A DNA stretch of 64,000 nucleotides from Pseudomonas vranovensis DSM 16006 (GTDB lineage Bacteria > Pseudomonadota > Gammaproteobacteria > Pseudomonadales > Pseudomonadaceae), in assembly GCF_000425805.1 (NCBI RefSeq), contig NZ_KE384458.1:67014-131013 (forward strand). Direction: 5' to 3'. Positions 45,171 through 53,841 of the stretch are shown here, piece by piece. The notes beneath the pieces were generated by a model, which had not been told where the DNA came from, searched no databases, and was given only the letters and a program-made list of their open reading frames with translations. Both the position numbers and the translations under genes were made by a program. Numbering within the stretch: position 1 is the first letter of the stretch; every line of letters starts with the position of its first letter.

Positions 45171-46043
45171 TCAAAGACTGTCCCGAACCATCTGCAAGAA
45201 CGTCGCCACAAGGCGCCGTGAACTCTGTTCGCGCAAGCACACCAATGTCTCGGTCATCCGCCGCTGACAATCCACGATCGGCAACGCGCACACCCGCGCA
45301 TCGGCACCGAATTCGGCCGCCGACACCACCCCCACGCCAATCCCCACCACTACCGCCTCGCGCGCTGCCTCCCGGCCTTCGACCTGGATCGCCGGGCGGA
45401 TACGCAGGCCGGCCCGCTGCATTTCTTCTTCCAGGGTCTGGCGGGTCACCGAGCCCGGCTCGCGCAGGACGATCGGCGTGTCATCAAGGTCAGCCAGGCT
45501 GATAGAGCCACGGCTGGCCCAGGGGTGGTTATGGGACACGAACGCCACCATCGGGTCGCTGCGCATCGGCACGCACAGCAGGCGCTCGTCATCCACATCG
45601 CGGCCCAGCAGGGCAAGGTCGGCCTGGTAGTTGAACAGCCGCAGCAGCGACTCGTCGGTGTTGCCGGTTTCGATCTTGACGTGAATGCCGGGGTACTGCT
45701 GGCAGAACTGGGCAATTTGCGGCAGCACGTGTACCGGCGCATCCACCGCCAGCACCAGGGTGCCGGTCTGCAACGCGCGTGAATCCTGGAGCAGTTCGTG
45801 GGCTTCGGCCTCACACACGAACAGGCGCTGGGTGATGGCCAGCAGGCGCTCGCCCAGGTCGGTCAACTGCACCGAGCGCTTATTGCGGTGAAACAGCAAA
45901 ACGCCGAAGCGCTCCTCCAGTTTCCGCACCTGATCGGAGATCGCCGGCTGAGTCAGGAACAACCGTTCGGCGGCGCGGGTGAAGCTGCCGTGCAGGGCGA
46001 CGGCATGGAAGGCTTTCAACTGAGCGTGGGAAACCGACATCAC
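45171..46043 (-). CDS. LysR-family regulator
   Basis: 290 residues. Winged helix at the N-terminus (FTRAAERLFLTQPAISDQVR), then a normal effector domain. It starts with two successive ATGs. It is divergent from the MFS/FAD-oxidoreductase pair across 277 bases that contain a strong inverted repeat, so it is the likely activator of that pair. The ligand is probably the substrate of those two proteins, which is not known. Confidence 0.9.
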   Translation of the reverse strand: MMSVSHAQLKAFHAVALHGSFTRAAERLFLTQPAISDQVRKLEERFGVLLFHRNKRSVQLTDLGERLLAITQRLFVCEAEAHELLQDSRALQTGTLVLAVDAPVHVLPQIAQFCQQYPGIHVKIETGNTDESLLRLFNYQADLALLGRDVDDERLLCVPMRSDPMVAFVSHNHPWASRGSISLADLDDTPIVLREPGSVTRQTLEEEMQRAGLRIRPAIQVEGREAAREAVVVGIGVGVVSAAEFGADARVCALPIVDCQRRMTETLVCLREQSSRRLVATFLQMVRDSL

Positions 46044-46079
46044 AGCACCTGTTACAAGCTGAGCTTATTTGTGAAATAC

Positions 46080-46100
46080 GATAAATCGATTTTATTTATC
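46080..46100. promoter_or_regulatory. Perfect inverted repeat, likely LysR operator
   Basis: GATAAAT-N7-ATTTATC has perfect 7-bp arms. It lies 37 bases upstream of the LysR start codon, in the spacer shared with the MFS gene. A second A/T-rich partial repeat (TTATTTGTGAAATA) lies just beside it. Both fit a LysR recognition and activation site pair. The rest of the spacer to 46320 holds no gene. Confidence 0.5.
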
Positions 46101-46320
46101 AGTCAGTAATTGTTTCTATCTCTTTCAGCCCGGTGCGTCTCTTGCAGTGACCAGCGGGTCATGGGCCTGGCTGACAACGTATAACAATACCCGCATGCTC
46201 CAGGTTCCATCTGACCAGGTGTCGACCCTGACCGGTCGTCACGCAGTGCGCAACACAAGAAAAACACAGGCGTTTTTAAAAATTCTGCCGGCACACTCAA
46301 GCTCCGAGGTCAGAGTCACC

Positions 46321-47637
46321 ATGAACAAATACAGTGCAGATATAAAGCGTTGGCGCGTGCAGATCTTTGCTATCACCTGGATTGCCTACGCCGCGTTCTA
46401 CTTCACCCGCAAAGCTTTCTCGGTGGCCAAGCTCGGCATCGGCGAAGACCCAAGCTTTACCCTCGACAAAATGGCCATGGCCAACCTCGACGCCATCTAT
46501 CTGGCGGCCTATGCGGTTGGGCAGTTCACCTGGGGCATGCTTGCCGACCGCTTCGGTCCACGGGTGGTGGTGCTGGGCGGTTTGATCATCTCGGCGGCCG
46601 CGGCCCTGGTCATGGGCAGCTACGCCACCTTTCCGATCTTCGCGACCTGCATGCTGGTCCAGGGCCTGGCGCAGTCCACGGGCTGGGCGGGGCTGTGCAA
46701 GAACATCGGCAGCTTCTTCCCCTCGTCGCAACGCGGACGGGTACTGGGGCTATGGAGTTCATGCTATGCCTTCGGCGGCCTGGTGGCTTCACCGTTTGCC
46801 GGGTGGTGGGCGTACACCCTGATCGGCACCTGGCATGCGGCGTTTTTCTCCAGTGCCGCGGTGGTGGCGGTGGTGGCGGTGCTGTTCTTTTTCCTCCAGC
46901 GCAACAAGCCTGAAGACGTCGGCCTGCCGGCGGTAGAGCCAGAGCCTGAAAGCATGGTGCCCGGCACTACGATCTGCAGCGTGTGGGCGCCACTGCGCGA
47001 GATCCTGCGCAACCGCACGGTGCTGACCCTGGGCCTTGCGTACTTCATGCTCAAGCCAGCGCGCTACGCCATCTTGTTGTGGGGCCCGGTCATCGTCTTC
47101 GAACAGATGCCCTCGGTGGGCAAGGTCGGTGCGGCGATTATCCCTACCGCTTTTGAACTGGCCGGTCTGTTGGGCCCGATCATGATCGGCCTGGCCTCCG
47201 ACAAGCTCTTCGGCGCCCGGCGCATGCCGGCCTGCGTCATCAGCCTGCTGGTACTCACCGTGGTGTTGGCGCTGTTCATGGGGGCGATGCAAAGCGGCAG
47301 CGTGCTGTTGGTGGTGGCCTTGCTGTTCGTCATGGGCCTGACCCTGTACGGGCCAGACTCGATGATCAGCGGCGCCGCTGCCATCGACTTCGGCACGGCC
47401 AAGGCTGGCGCCACGGCGGCAGGCTTCGTCAACGGCTGCGGTTCGGTGGGGGCGATCCTCGGTGGCCTGCTGCCGGGCTACTTTGACGGCGTCACGGTGT
47501 TCATCGTGTTTGCCGCCTGTGCCCTGTTCTCGGCGCTGGTACTGGTGCCGCACTGGAACAGCCGGCCGGCCTCGGCCGAGCATACCCCGGCGGTCGCGCC
47601 CAACACCGCCATGGCAATCAAACCCCTGCGTACCTGA
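46321..47637 (+). CDS. MFS transporter of the organophosphate:phosphate antiporter type
   Basis: 438 residues with 12 helices. The N-terminus (RVQIFAITWIAYAAFYFTRK) and the FGPRVVVLGGLIIS loop place it with GlpT/UhpT/UhpC-like carriers, which exchange phosphorylated or phosphonated organic compounds for phosphate. The actual cargo is unknown. ATG follows GAGGTCAGAGTCACC. The FAD oxidoreductase gene starts 20 bases after its stop, so import and oxidation of one compound is the natural reading (inference). Confidence 0.88.
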   Translation: MNKYSADIKRWRVQIFAITWIAYAAFYFTRKAFSVAKLGIGEDPSFTLDKMAMANLDAIYLAAYAVGQFTWGMLADRFGPRVVVLGGLIISAAAALVMGSYATFPIFATCMLVQGLAQSTGWAGLCKNIGSFFPSSQRGRVLGLWSSCYAFGGLVASPFAGWWAYTLIGTWHAAFFSSAAVVAVVAVLFFFLQRNKPEDVGLPAVEPEPESMVPGTTICSVWAPLREILRNRTVLTLGLAYFMLKPARYAILLWGPVIVFEQMPSVGKVGAAIIPTAFELAGLLGPIMIGLASDKLFGARRMPACVISLLVLTVVLALFMGAMQSGSVLLVVALLFVMGLTLYGPDSMISGAAAIDFGTAKAGATAAGFVNGCGSVGAILGGLLPGYFDGVTVFIVFAACALFSALVLVPHWNSRPASAEHTPAVAPNTAMAIKPLRT

Positions 47638-47657
47638 GACTTTCGAGGAAACCGACC

Positions 47658-49049
47658 ATGAGACCCTTCTGGCTGCAACAGGCGCTGGATCAGGAAGATG
47701 CGCCCGCGTGCCCACCCCTGGCCGCCGACACCCGTGCCGATGTGTGCATCGTCGGCGGTGGCTACACAGGGCTGTGGACCGCGCTGATGCTCAAGGAACA
47801 GAACCCGGCCCTGGACGTCGTGCTGATCGAAGCCGACATCTGCGGTGCCGGGGCCAGTGGGCGCAACGGCGGTTGTGCGTTGTCGTGGTCGGCCAAGTAC
47901 TTCACCCTCGAACGACTGTTTGGCCTGCAGGAGGCGGTACGCCTGGTGCAGGCGTCGGAGCAGAGCATCTATGCCATCGGCGACTTTTGCCGCGCCCATG
48001 GCATCGATGCCGATTACCGGCTGGACGGTACCCTCTATACCGCCACCAACCGTGCCCAGATGGGCGCCACCGACGGTGTGATCGCCGCACTTGAGCGCCA
48101 GGGCATCAACTCCTTCCAGCGTTTGCCAGTGGAGCAGGTGCAGCGCATGGCGGGCTCGGCCAAGCACCTGGAAGGCTGGTTCTCGCCGGCCGCTGCCACG
48201 GTGCAGCCCGGCAAACTGGTGCGCGGCCTGCGCCGGGTTGCCTTGCACAAGGGCGTGCGAATTCATGAAAACACTGCCATGACCGGCCTGCAGGAAGGGC
48301 CGCAGGCCGTGGTGGAAACCACCCGCGGCGCCGTTCGTGCGGACCGCGTGGTGCTGGCCCTGAATGCCTGGATGGCGCGAGCCTTCCCGCAGTTCGAGCG
48401 CAGTGTGGCGATTGTCTCCAGCGACATGATCATCACCGAGCCCCGGCCGGAGTTGCTGGGGCAGATGGGGCTTACCAGCGGTGTCAGCGTGCTCGATTCT
48501 CGGATTTTCGTTCACTACTACCACAACACCAGCGATGGCCGGCTGATGCTCGGCAAGGGCGGCAATACCTTCGCCTACGGCGGACGGATGCTGCCGGTGT
48601 TCGACCAGCCTTCACCCTACGAAGGGTTGTTGCGCCGCAGCCTCGCCGAGTTTTTCCCAAGCCTTGCCCAGGTACCGGTGGCAGCCACCTGGAATGGTCC
48701 GTCCGACCGCTCCGTCACGGGCTTGCCGTTCTTTGGCACGCTCGGCGCCCAGGGCAATGTGTTCTACGGCTTTGGCTACTCGGGCAGCGGGGTGGGCCCC
48801 TGCCACATGGGCGGGCAGATCCTCTCGTCGCTGGTAATGGGCGTGGACAACGCCTGGACTCGCTCACCGCTGGTCAACGGTCCGCTCGGGTATTTTCCGC
48901 CCGAACCGATCCGCTACCTGGGGTCGTTGATGGTGCGCAATGCCATTCGTCGCAAGGAGCAGGCCGAAGACCACGGCCATCGGCCGCGCCGCCTGGATGT
49001 ACGCCTGGCCCGCTTTGCCGCGGCGGCGGGCAAAGCCGACAAGGCCTGA
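47658..49049 (+). CDS. FAD-dependent oxidoreductase (DAO/glycine oxidase family)
   Basis: 463 residues. N-terminal dinucleotide fold (VCIVGGGYTGLWTALMLKEQ), then GASGRNGGCALSW, common to amine oxidases of the DAO family such as gamma-glutamylputrescine oxidase. The C-terminus has GYSGSGVGPCHMGG. It probably oxidises an amine or N-methylamine to an aldehyde or imine. Together with the antiporter-like gene upstream, an aminophosphonate or similar phosphorus-containing amine is possible but unproven. GAGGAAACCGACC precedes the ATG. Confidence 0.87.
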   Translation: MRPFWLQQALDQEDAPACPPLAADTRADVCIVGGGYTGLWTALMLKEQNPALDVVLIEADICGAGASGRNGGCALSWSAKYFTLERLFGLQEAVRLVQASEQSIYAIGDFCRAHGIDADYRLDGTLYTATNRAQMGATDGVIAALERQGINSFQRLPVEQVQRMAGSAKHLEGWFSPAAATVQPGKLVRGLRRVALHKGVRIHENTAMTGLQEGPQAVVETTRGAVRADRVVLALNAWMARAFPQFERSVAIVSSDMIITEPRPELLGQMGLTSGVSVLDSRIFVHYYHNTSDGRLMLGKGGNTFAYGGRMLPVFDQPSPYEGLLRRSLAEFFPSLAQVPVAATWNGPSDRSVTGLPFFGTLGAQGNVFYGFGYSGSGVGPCHMGGQILSSLVMGVDNAWTRSPLVNGPLGYFPPEPIRYLGSLMVRNAIRRKEQAEDHGHRPRRLDVRLARFAAAAGKADKA

Positions 49050-49144
49050 GCAGTTTTTTTGTCGATTGCCACAACGAGGATGTATAAACTGCACCCACTT
49101 TGCCGGTCGCTACCTGAACCGGCACCTGAAACAAGAGAGTCGAG

Positions 49145-49852
49145 ATGGGCGCACAGTGGAAAGCCAAGCATAGAGAAGCAGCAGCCAACGCCAAGGGCAA
49201 GATCATGGGCAAGCTGTCCAAAGAGATCCAGATCGCTGCCAAATCCGGCGCTGACCCGGACATGAACCCGCGCTTGCGCCTTGCGATCGAGCAGGCCAAA
49301 AAGGCCTCGATGACCCGCGAGACCCTGGAACGGGCGATCCGCAAGGGTGCTGGCCTGGATGGCGATGCGGTGCAGTACACCCTGGTGACCTATGAAGGCT
49401 TTGCCCCGCATCAGGTGCCGCTGATCGTCGAATGCCTGACCGACAACGTCAACCGAACCGTGGCGCAGATTCGTGTGCTGTTCCGCAAGGGCCAGCTGGG
49501 TGCTTCGGGTTCGGTGGCCTGGGACTTCAACCACGTCGGCCTGATCGAGGCTTCCCCGGCCAGCGCTGATGCCGACCCGGAAATGGCGGCGATCGAAGCC
49601 GGTGCGCAGGATTTCGAGGAAGGTGAAGAAGAAGGGGCGACCCTGTTCATCACTGACACCACGGACCTGGATGCCGTGCAGAAGGCGCTGCCGGAGTTTG
49701 GCTTCACCGTGAGCTCGGCCAAGATCGGCTACACGCCGAAGAACCCGGTCGGCGGTTTGAGCGATGAGCAGATGGCCGAGGTCGAGGCGTTCCTGCATGC
49801 CATTGATGACAATGACGATGTGCAGAACGTGTATGTAGGCCTGGCGGGTTGA
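49145..49852 (+). CDS. YebC/PmpR family protein, YeeN-type
   Basis: 235 residues. It begins MGAQWKAKHREAAANAKGK, the form typical of the shorter YeeN branch rather than MAGHSKW of YebC. The central LERAIRKGAGLDGDAVQYTL and FNHVGLIE segments are conserved. YebC-family proteins bind DNA as regulators in some reports, and more recent work assigns YebC and YeeN a role in resolving ribosome stalling at proline runs. The gene is monocistronic, with a REP/terminator directly after it. Confidence 0.9.
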   Translation: MGAQWKAKHREAAANAKGKIMGKLSKEIQIAAKSGADPDMNPRLRLAIEQAKKASMTRETLERAIRKGAGLDGDAVQYTLVTYEGFAPHQVPLIVECLTDNVNRTVAQIRVLFRKGQLGASGSVAWDFNHVGLIEASPASADADPEMAAIEAGAQDFEEGEEEGATLFITDTTDLDAVQKALPEFGFTVSSAKIGYTPKNPVGGLSDEQMAEVEAFLHAIDDNDDVQNVYVGLAG

Positions 49853-49869
49853 TTCGACCCTGAAGGTTT

Positions 49870-49927
49870 ATCGCGGGGCAAACCCGCTTCTACCCCGGTA
49901 GGAGCAGGCTTGCCCCGCGATTTTTTC
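49870..49927 (+). terminator. REP palindrome acting as terminator after the YebC-type gene
   Basis: ATCGCGGGGCAAACCCGCTT and the pairing arm ending CTTGCCCCGCGAT enclose a short loop. They are followed by six T. This combines a REP element of the common family with a Rho-independent terminator, 18 bases after the stop codon. Confidence 0.8.
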
Positions 49928-50042
49928 GGCCGCGACATTTGTGCATGTCTGATGAGACTTAAGTCGCCTGGCACCCAGGCCGTTGATGGCCATAATCGTT
50001 ATTCGCCCTTTTTAATAACAACAAGCCCAGGGTTCAGTAACG

Positions 50043-51932
50043 ATGACTTATCAGCACAGCCACGCCCATTCCATTGCCGACCCCGCCGCTTTCTGGGCCG
50101 AACAGGCCGATCGCCTGGCCTGGTACCGCAAACCGCTCAATACCCTCAGTGAAAACGCCGATGGCACCCACCAGTGGTTCGCCGACGGGCGCCTGAACAG
50201 TTGCTACCTGGCGCTGGATCATCAGATCGAGCAAGGCCGCGGCGAGCAGACGGCGCTGATCTATGACTCGCCGGTAACCGGCAGCCAGCAATCGTTCACG
50301 TATTCGCAGTTGCGCGACGAAGTCGCGCGCCTGGCTGGGTTGCTGCGCTCGCTCGGCGTGGAGAAGGGTGACGGGGTGATCATCTATATGCCCATGGTGC
50401 CCCAGGCAGCCATGGCGATGCTGGCCTGTGCCCGTATCGGCGCCGTGCATTCGGTGGTATTCGGCGGCTTTGCCGCCAATGAGCTGGCGCTGCGTATCGA
50501 CGATGCCCGGCCCAAGTTGCTGCTCACGGCCTCCTGCGGGCTGGAGTTCGATCGGGTCATCGAATACAAGCCGCTGGTAGATCGCGCACTGCAGCTGGCC
50601 AAGCACCAACCGCGTCAGGTGCTGGTGCTGCAACGCCCACAGGTCCAGGCCAACCTGGTCGAAGGCCGCGACCTGGACTGGCAGGCAGCGGTGGCCGGGG
50701 CCGGCCCGGTGGCGCCAGTCGAGCTGGCCGCCGCCGACCCGCTGTACATCATGTATACCTCCGGCACCACCGGCAAACCCAAGGGCATCGTGCGCGAGAA
50801 TGGCGGCAACGCCGTGGCCCTGGGCTTTGCCATGCGCCATATCTATGGCATGCAGGCCGGTGATGTGTGGTGGGGCATCTCCGATGTGGGCTGGGTGGTC
50901 GGCCATTCACTGATCGTCTACGGGCCGTTGATGAATGGCTGCACCACAGTGTTCTACGAGGGCAAGCCAATTCGCACCCCGGATGCCGGTGCCTACTGGC
51001 GGGTAGTGGAGCAGTACCGGGTCAATGGGCTGTTCTGCGCGCCAACGGCCATGCGCGCGATCCGCAAGGAAGACCCTGAAGGCGAACTGCTGCGCCGCTA
51101 TGACTTGAGCTCCCTGCGTCAGTTGTTCCTGGCCGGCGAGAAGCTCGACTCCAGTACCCACCAATGGCTGGAGAACACCAGCGGCAAGACTGTGCATGAC
51201 CACTGGTGGCAGACCGAAACCGGCTGGCCGGTGACTGCGCCCTGTGTCGGGCTGGACGGTTGCGCGGCGCGACCCGGTTCGAGCAACCGCGCAGTGCCGG
51301 GGTATCACGTGCGCGTGCTGGACGACGAAGGCCAACTGCTCGGCGCCAACCAGCAGGGCTCCATTGTGATTGCCCTGCCATTGCCGCCAGGCTGCAGCCA
51401 AACCCTGTGGGGCGATCACCAGCGTTACCTGGACGCCTACCTCACCACGTATCCGGGCTATTACCACACCGGCGATGGCGGTTATCTGGATGAAGACGGC
51501 TTCGTCTACATCATGGGGCGCACCGACGATGTCATCAACGTTTCGGGTCATCGCCTGTCCACCGGCGAAATGGAAGACCTGGTTGCCCGTCACCCAGCCG
51601 TGGCCGAGTGCGCGGTGATTGGCGTGCACGACGAGATCAAGGGCCAGGTGCCGTTGGCACTGGTGGTGCTCAAGGATGGTCAGGGCATCAGCGAAGCGGC
51701 GTTGCAGAGCGAGCTGGTGGCCAGTGTGCGCGAGCAGATCGGCGCTCTGGCGTGTTTCAACCGGGTGCGGGTGGTCAAGCGCCTGCCCAAGACCCGCTCC
51801 GGCAAGATCCTGCGGGCGGTGTTGCGCAAGATCGCCGACCAGCAGCCCTATACGCCGCCCTCGACCCTGGATGATCCCGCGGTACTGGGGGAAATCGAAG
51901 CGGTCATGGCCAGTCTCGCCCGGGCCGGCTGA
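50043..51932 (+). CDS. prpE: Propionyl-CoA synthetase
   Basis: 629-residue acyl-CoA synthetase of the acetyl/propionyl type. ATP-binding loop YTSGTTGKPKGIVRENGG, motif VHDHWWQTETGWPV, hinge region YHTGDGGYLDEDGF, and the lysine normally acetylated in KTRSGKILR near the C-terminus. The two-step reaction makes an acyl-adenylate, then the CoA thioester. The block GDVWWGISDVGWVVGHSLIV is typical of PrpE. It is not beside a methylcitrate operon here. A GC-rich hairpin follows its stop. Confidence 0.92.
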   Translation: MTYQHSHAHSIADPAAFWAEQADRLAWYRKPLNTLSENADGTHQWFADGRLNSCYLALDHQIEQGRGEQTALIYDSPVTGSQQSFTYSQLRDEVARLAGLLRSLGVEKGDGVIIYMPMVPQAAMAMLACARIGAVHSVVFGGFAANELALRIDDARPKLLLTASCGLEFDRVIEYKPLVDRALQLAKHQPRQVLVLQRPQVQANLVEGRDLDWQAAVAGAGPVAPVELAAADPLYIMYTSGTTGKPKGIVRENGGNAVALGFAMRHIYGMQAGDVWWGISDVGWVVGHSLIVYGPLMNGCTTVFYEGKPIRTPDAGAYWRVVEQYRVNGLFCAPTAMRAIRKEDPEGELLRRYDLSSLRQLFLAGEKLDSSTHQWLENTSGKTVHDHWWQTETGWPVTAPCVGLDGCAARPGSSNRAVPGYHVRVLDDEGQLLGANQQGSIVIALPLPPGCSQTLWGDHQRYLDAYLTTYPGYYHTGDGGYLDEDGFVYIMGRTDDVINVSGHRLSTGEMEDLVARHPAVAECAVIGVHDEIKGQVPLALVVLKDGQGISEAALQSELVASVREQIGALACFNRVRVVKRLPKTRSGKILRAVLRKIADQQPYTPPSTLDDPAVLGEIEAVMASLARAG

Positions 51933-51936
51933 ACTG

Positions 51937-51972
51937 CTCGGCCTGCCCGGTAATCAGGTCGGGCAGGCCGAG
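51937..51972. terminator. GC-rich hairpin between prpE and zapE
   Basis: CTCGGCCTGCCCG and CGGGCAGGCCGAG are perfect 13-bp arms around a 10-base loop, beginning four bases after the prpE stop and reaching into the last codons of the convergent zapE gene. There is no T run, so its strength as a terminator is uncertain. Confidence 0.6.
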
Positions 51973-53066
51973 GCCTGTAGCTGGCGGAGCTGCCCCAGGC
52001 GGCTGCGAGTGCGTGCAAGGTCGGCCGCTGTGCCGCCCAGGCTTTGTACTAGTGGCTCGGCGCCGACTAGCACCAGGTGTTTGTCCTGGTCGTAAAGCAC
52101 ATCCACCAGGTTGATGAAGCGTTGCTGCGCTGCAATCGAGCAGTCTTCCAGGCGTGGCAGGCCGTCGATAATCCAGTGATCGAAGCGCTTGGCCAATTCC
52201 AGGTAGTCGATCACCGCCGTGGGTTGTTCGCAGAGTTCGGCAAAATCAAAGCCGACCGTGCCTTGCTGGCTTAGCCTGGCGGTCAATTCACGCTTGCCCA
52301 CGGGAATATCGATGGGTGCCTCAGTGAAGGGCGGCAAGCCGATTGCCTGGCGCTGGGCAAGGCTGCCAGGCCACAGGTAGTGCCCTTGGGTGAAGCGCTG
52401 CTGGCTGGCGTGGGTGGGGAGGCTGCGATAGTCCTGTTCGCCACCGACCTCCAGTACGTGCATGTGGCTGTTGATCAGGCGGATCACCGGCTTGAATCGC
52501 TGGTGGTAGAGCGGGTTGGGCAGCAGGCCTTCAGGTGCGTAGTTGGAGGTCACCAAGAGGAAGATGCGCCGCGCGAACAATGCCTGGAACAGGCGGGTGA
52601 TCAGCATCGCATCACCGATATCGTGGACGTGGAACTCATCGAAGCACAGGACCTGGCACCCATCGAGCAACTGATCGAGGGTGCAGCCCAGGGCGTCGTC
52701 CTGATGACGATGGTCGAACATGCCCTGGTGCAGGCGGGCGAAAAAGTCGTGAAAGTGCAGTCGGCGTTTGTGCGTGTGGGGCAGGGCCTGGAAGAAGCCG
52801 TCCAGCAGCCAGCTTTTACCGCGACCGACCGCCCCATGCAGATACAGGCTGCGGGCCTGTCCGTTATCGATCAGGGCCGCCTGGGCCGCGAAGTGTTCAA
52901 TCACCTGCAACTGTCCGTGACTCAGGGTGTATCCCTGTGCCGAAGCCTTTTGGCGAAAATGCTGACGAACGGTCCCGGCAACCCCGGCGGCGTCGTGTGA
53001 CGAGGTAAGCCTGCGGTTGCGAAACGGGCGCAGCGAACGTATCCAGGAAGGCAGCAACGTCAACAA
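51954..53066 (-). CDS. zapE: ZapE/AFG1-family ATPase
   Basis: 370 residues. Walker A GAVGRGKS and Walker B VLCFDEFHVHDI are intact, followed by the family's VTSNYAPEGLLPNP and a C-terminal LELAKRFDHWII segment. ZapE stimulates FtsZ-ring constriction under stress in E. coli; mitochondrial relatives handle damaged proteins. The start is a TTG, chosen because AAGGAG lies six bases upstream and no ATG or GTG occurs near it. Its N-terminus is unlike E. coli ZapE, so it may be a second, divergent copy in this genome. Confidence 0.85.
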   Translation of the reverse strand: MLTLLPSWIRSLRPFRNRRLTSSHDAAGVAGTVRQHFRQKASAQGYTLSHGQLQVIEHFAAQAALIDNGQARSLYLHGAVGRGKSWLLDGFFQALPHTHKRRLHFHDFFARLHQGMFDHRHQDDALGCTLDQLLDGCQVLCFDEFHVHDIGDAMLITRLFQALFARRIFLLVTSNYAPEGLLPNPLYHQRFKPVIRLINSHMHVLEVGGEQDYRSLPTHASQQRFTQGHYLWPGSLAQRQAIGLPPFTEAPIDIPVGKRELTARLSQQGTVGFDFAELCEQPTAVIDYLELAKRFDHWIIDGLPRLEDCSIAAQQRFINLVDVLYDQDKHLVLVGAEPLVQSLGGTAADLARTRSRLGQLRQLQASACPT

Positions 53067-53167
53067 TCAGGGCTCCTTGAGGGGCTGCGGACTCAAGCAT
53101 CGGCTTGAGCGAGCGGGGCTAATTTAACCAATCGTACCGGCAACGGCCAGCGCTGTCTGGCCGTGAA

Positions 53168-53201
53168 TGTCCGTCCGGACAAGGTGTACAGGACTTGTAC
53201 A
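53168..53201. promoter_or_regulatory. Two adjacent palindromes upstream of the Csu operon
   Basis: TGTCCG-TC-CGGACA (53168-53181) is a perfect 14-bp palindrome. It is followed after three bases by TGTACA-N5-TGTACA (53185-53201), also symmetrical. They lie 80-110 bases before the first pilin gene, where promoter elements are expected, and look like binding sites for one or two regulators. Confidence 0.5.
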
Positions 53202-53278
53202 TTCTTCTGCACGCTGGCAGGTTTTTCGTCCACTGCTACCCTGAACTTCAGATTTATCCCGCGTCGAAGGAAGACAAG

Positions 53279-53806
53279 GTGAAGGGACACTTTCTGGCCG
53301 CGTCGCTCGTGCTGGTCGTTGCTGACCGCGCCGCCGCCGCCGATTTCATGGTTGAAGTCAAAGTGGATGTGCAGCGTGGCTGTGTATTGATCCATCAGCC
53401 CCGCGATGCCGGCGCCCAGGCCTTGGGCGTGCTGGACTTTGGCGCCGCGGCGCGCCTGGATGACCCCGAGGGGCCGCTGAGTAGCCAGATGCTCGCCCAG
53501 CGCCCACCCCGCCTTGAATGCAACCCCGACACCGCTTACCAGGTGAAGGTCGATGGCGGTCAGCACGGTGGCGTGGGTGAAGTCCGCTACCTGGCCAGCG
53601 ATCAACCTTCGGCGCGGCCGATTCCCTACCGTTTGTTTCAGGATCCGGCCTGGCGAATGCCCTTGCCGGTCAATGTTGCCCAGCATGCCCGAGTACCGGA
53701 TTCAGGCTCGGTGGACTTGCCGCTGTACGCGCGTATCGACCGCTTGGCCCAGGTACCGCACGTGGGCGGTTACTCGGACCTGCTCAAAGTCACCGTGACC
53801 TGGTAA
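53279..53806 (+). CDS. Spore coat U/Csu pilin-like subunit 1
   Basis: 175 residues. The N-terminal signal (HFLAASLVLVVADRAAA) precedes a spore coat U domain with its early cysteine (VQRGCVLIHQ) and a second one (RLECNPDTAYQVKVDGG). The terminal strand ends in a hydrophobic donor pattern (DLLKVTVTW). I start at a GTG preceded by GAAGG. It is the most divergent of the four pilin-like proteins and the first gene of the operon, so it may be a minor or adaptor subunit. Confidence 0.82.
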   Translation: MKGHFLAASLVLVVADRAAAADFMVEVKVDVQRGCVLIHQPRDAGAQALGVLDFGAAARLDDPEGPLSSQMLAQRPPRLECNPDTAYQVKVDGGQHGGVGEVRYLASDQPSARPIPYRLFQDPAWRMPLPVNVAQHARVPDSGSVDLPLYARIDRLAQVPHVGGYSDLLKVTVTW

Positions 53807-53841
53807 GGCCAGGAACGGCGCCTGCTAAAGGAACTGGCAGT

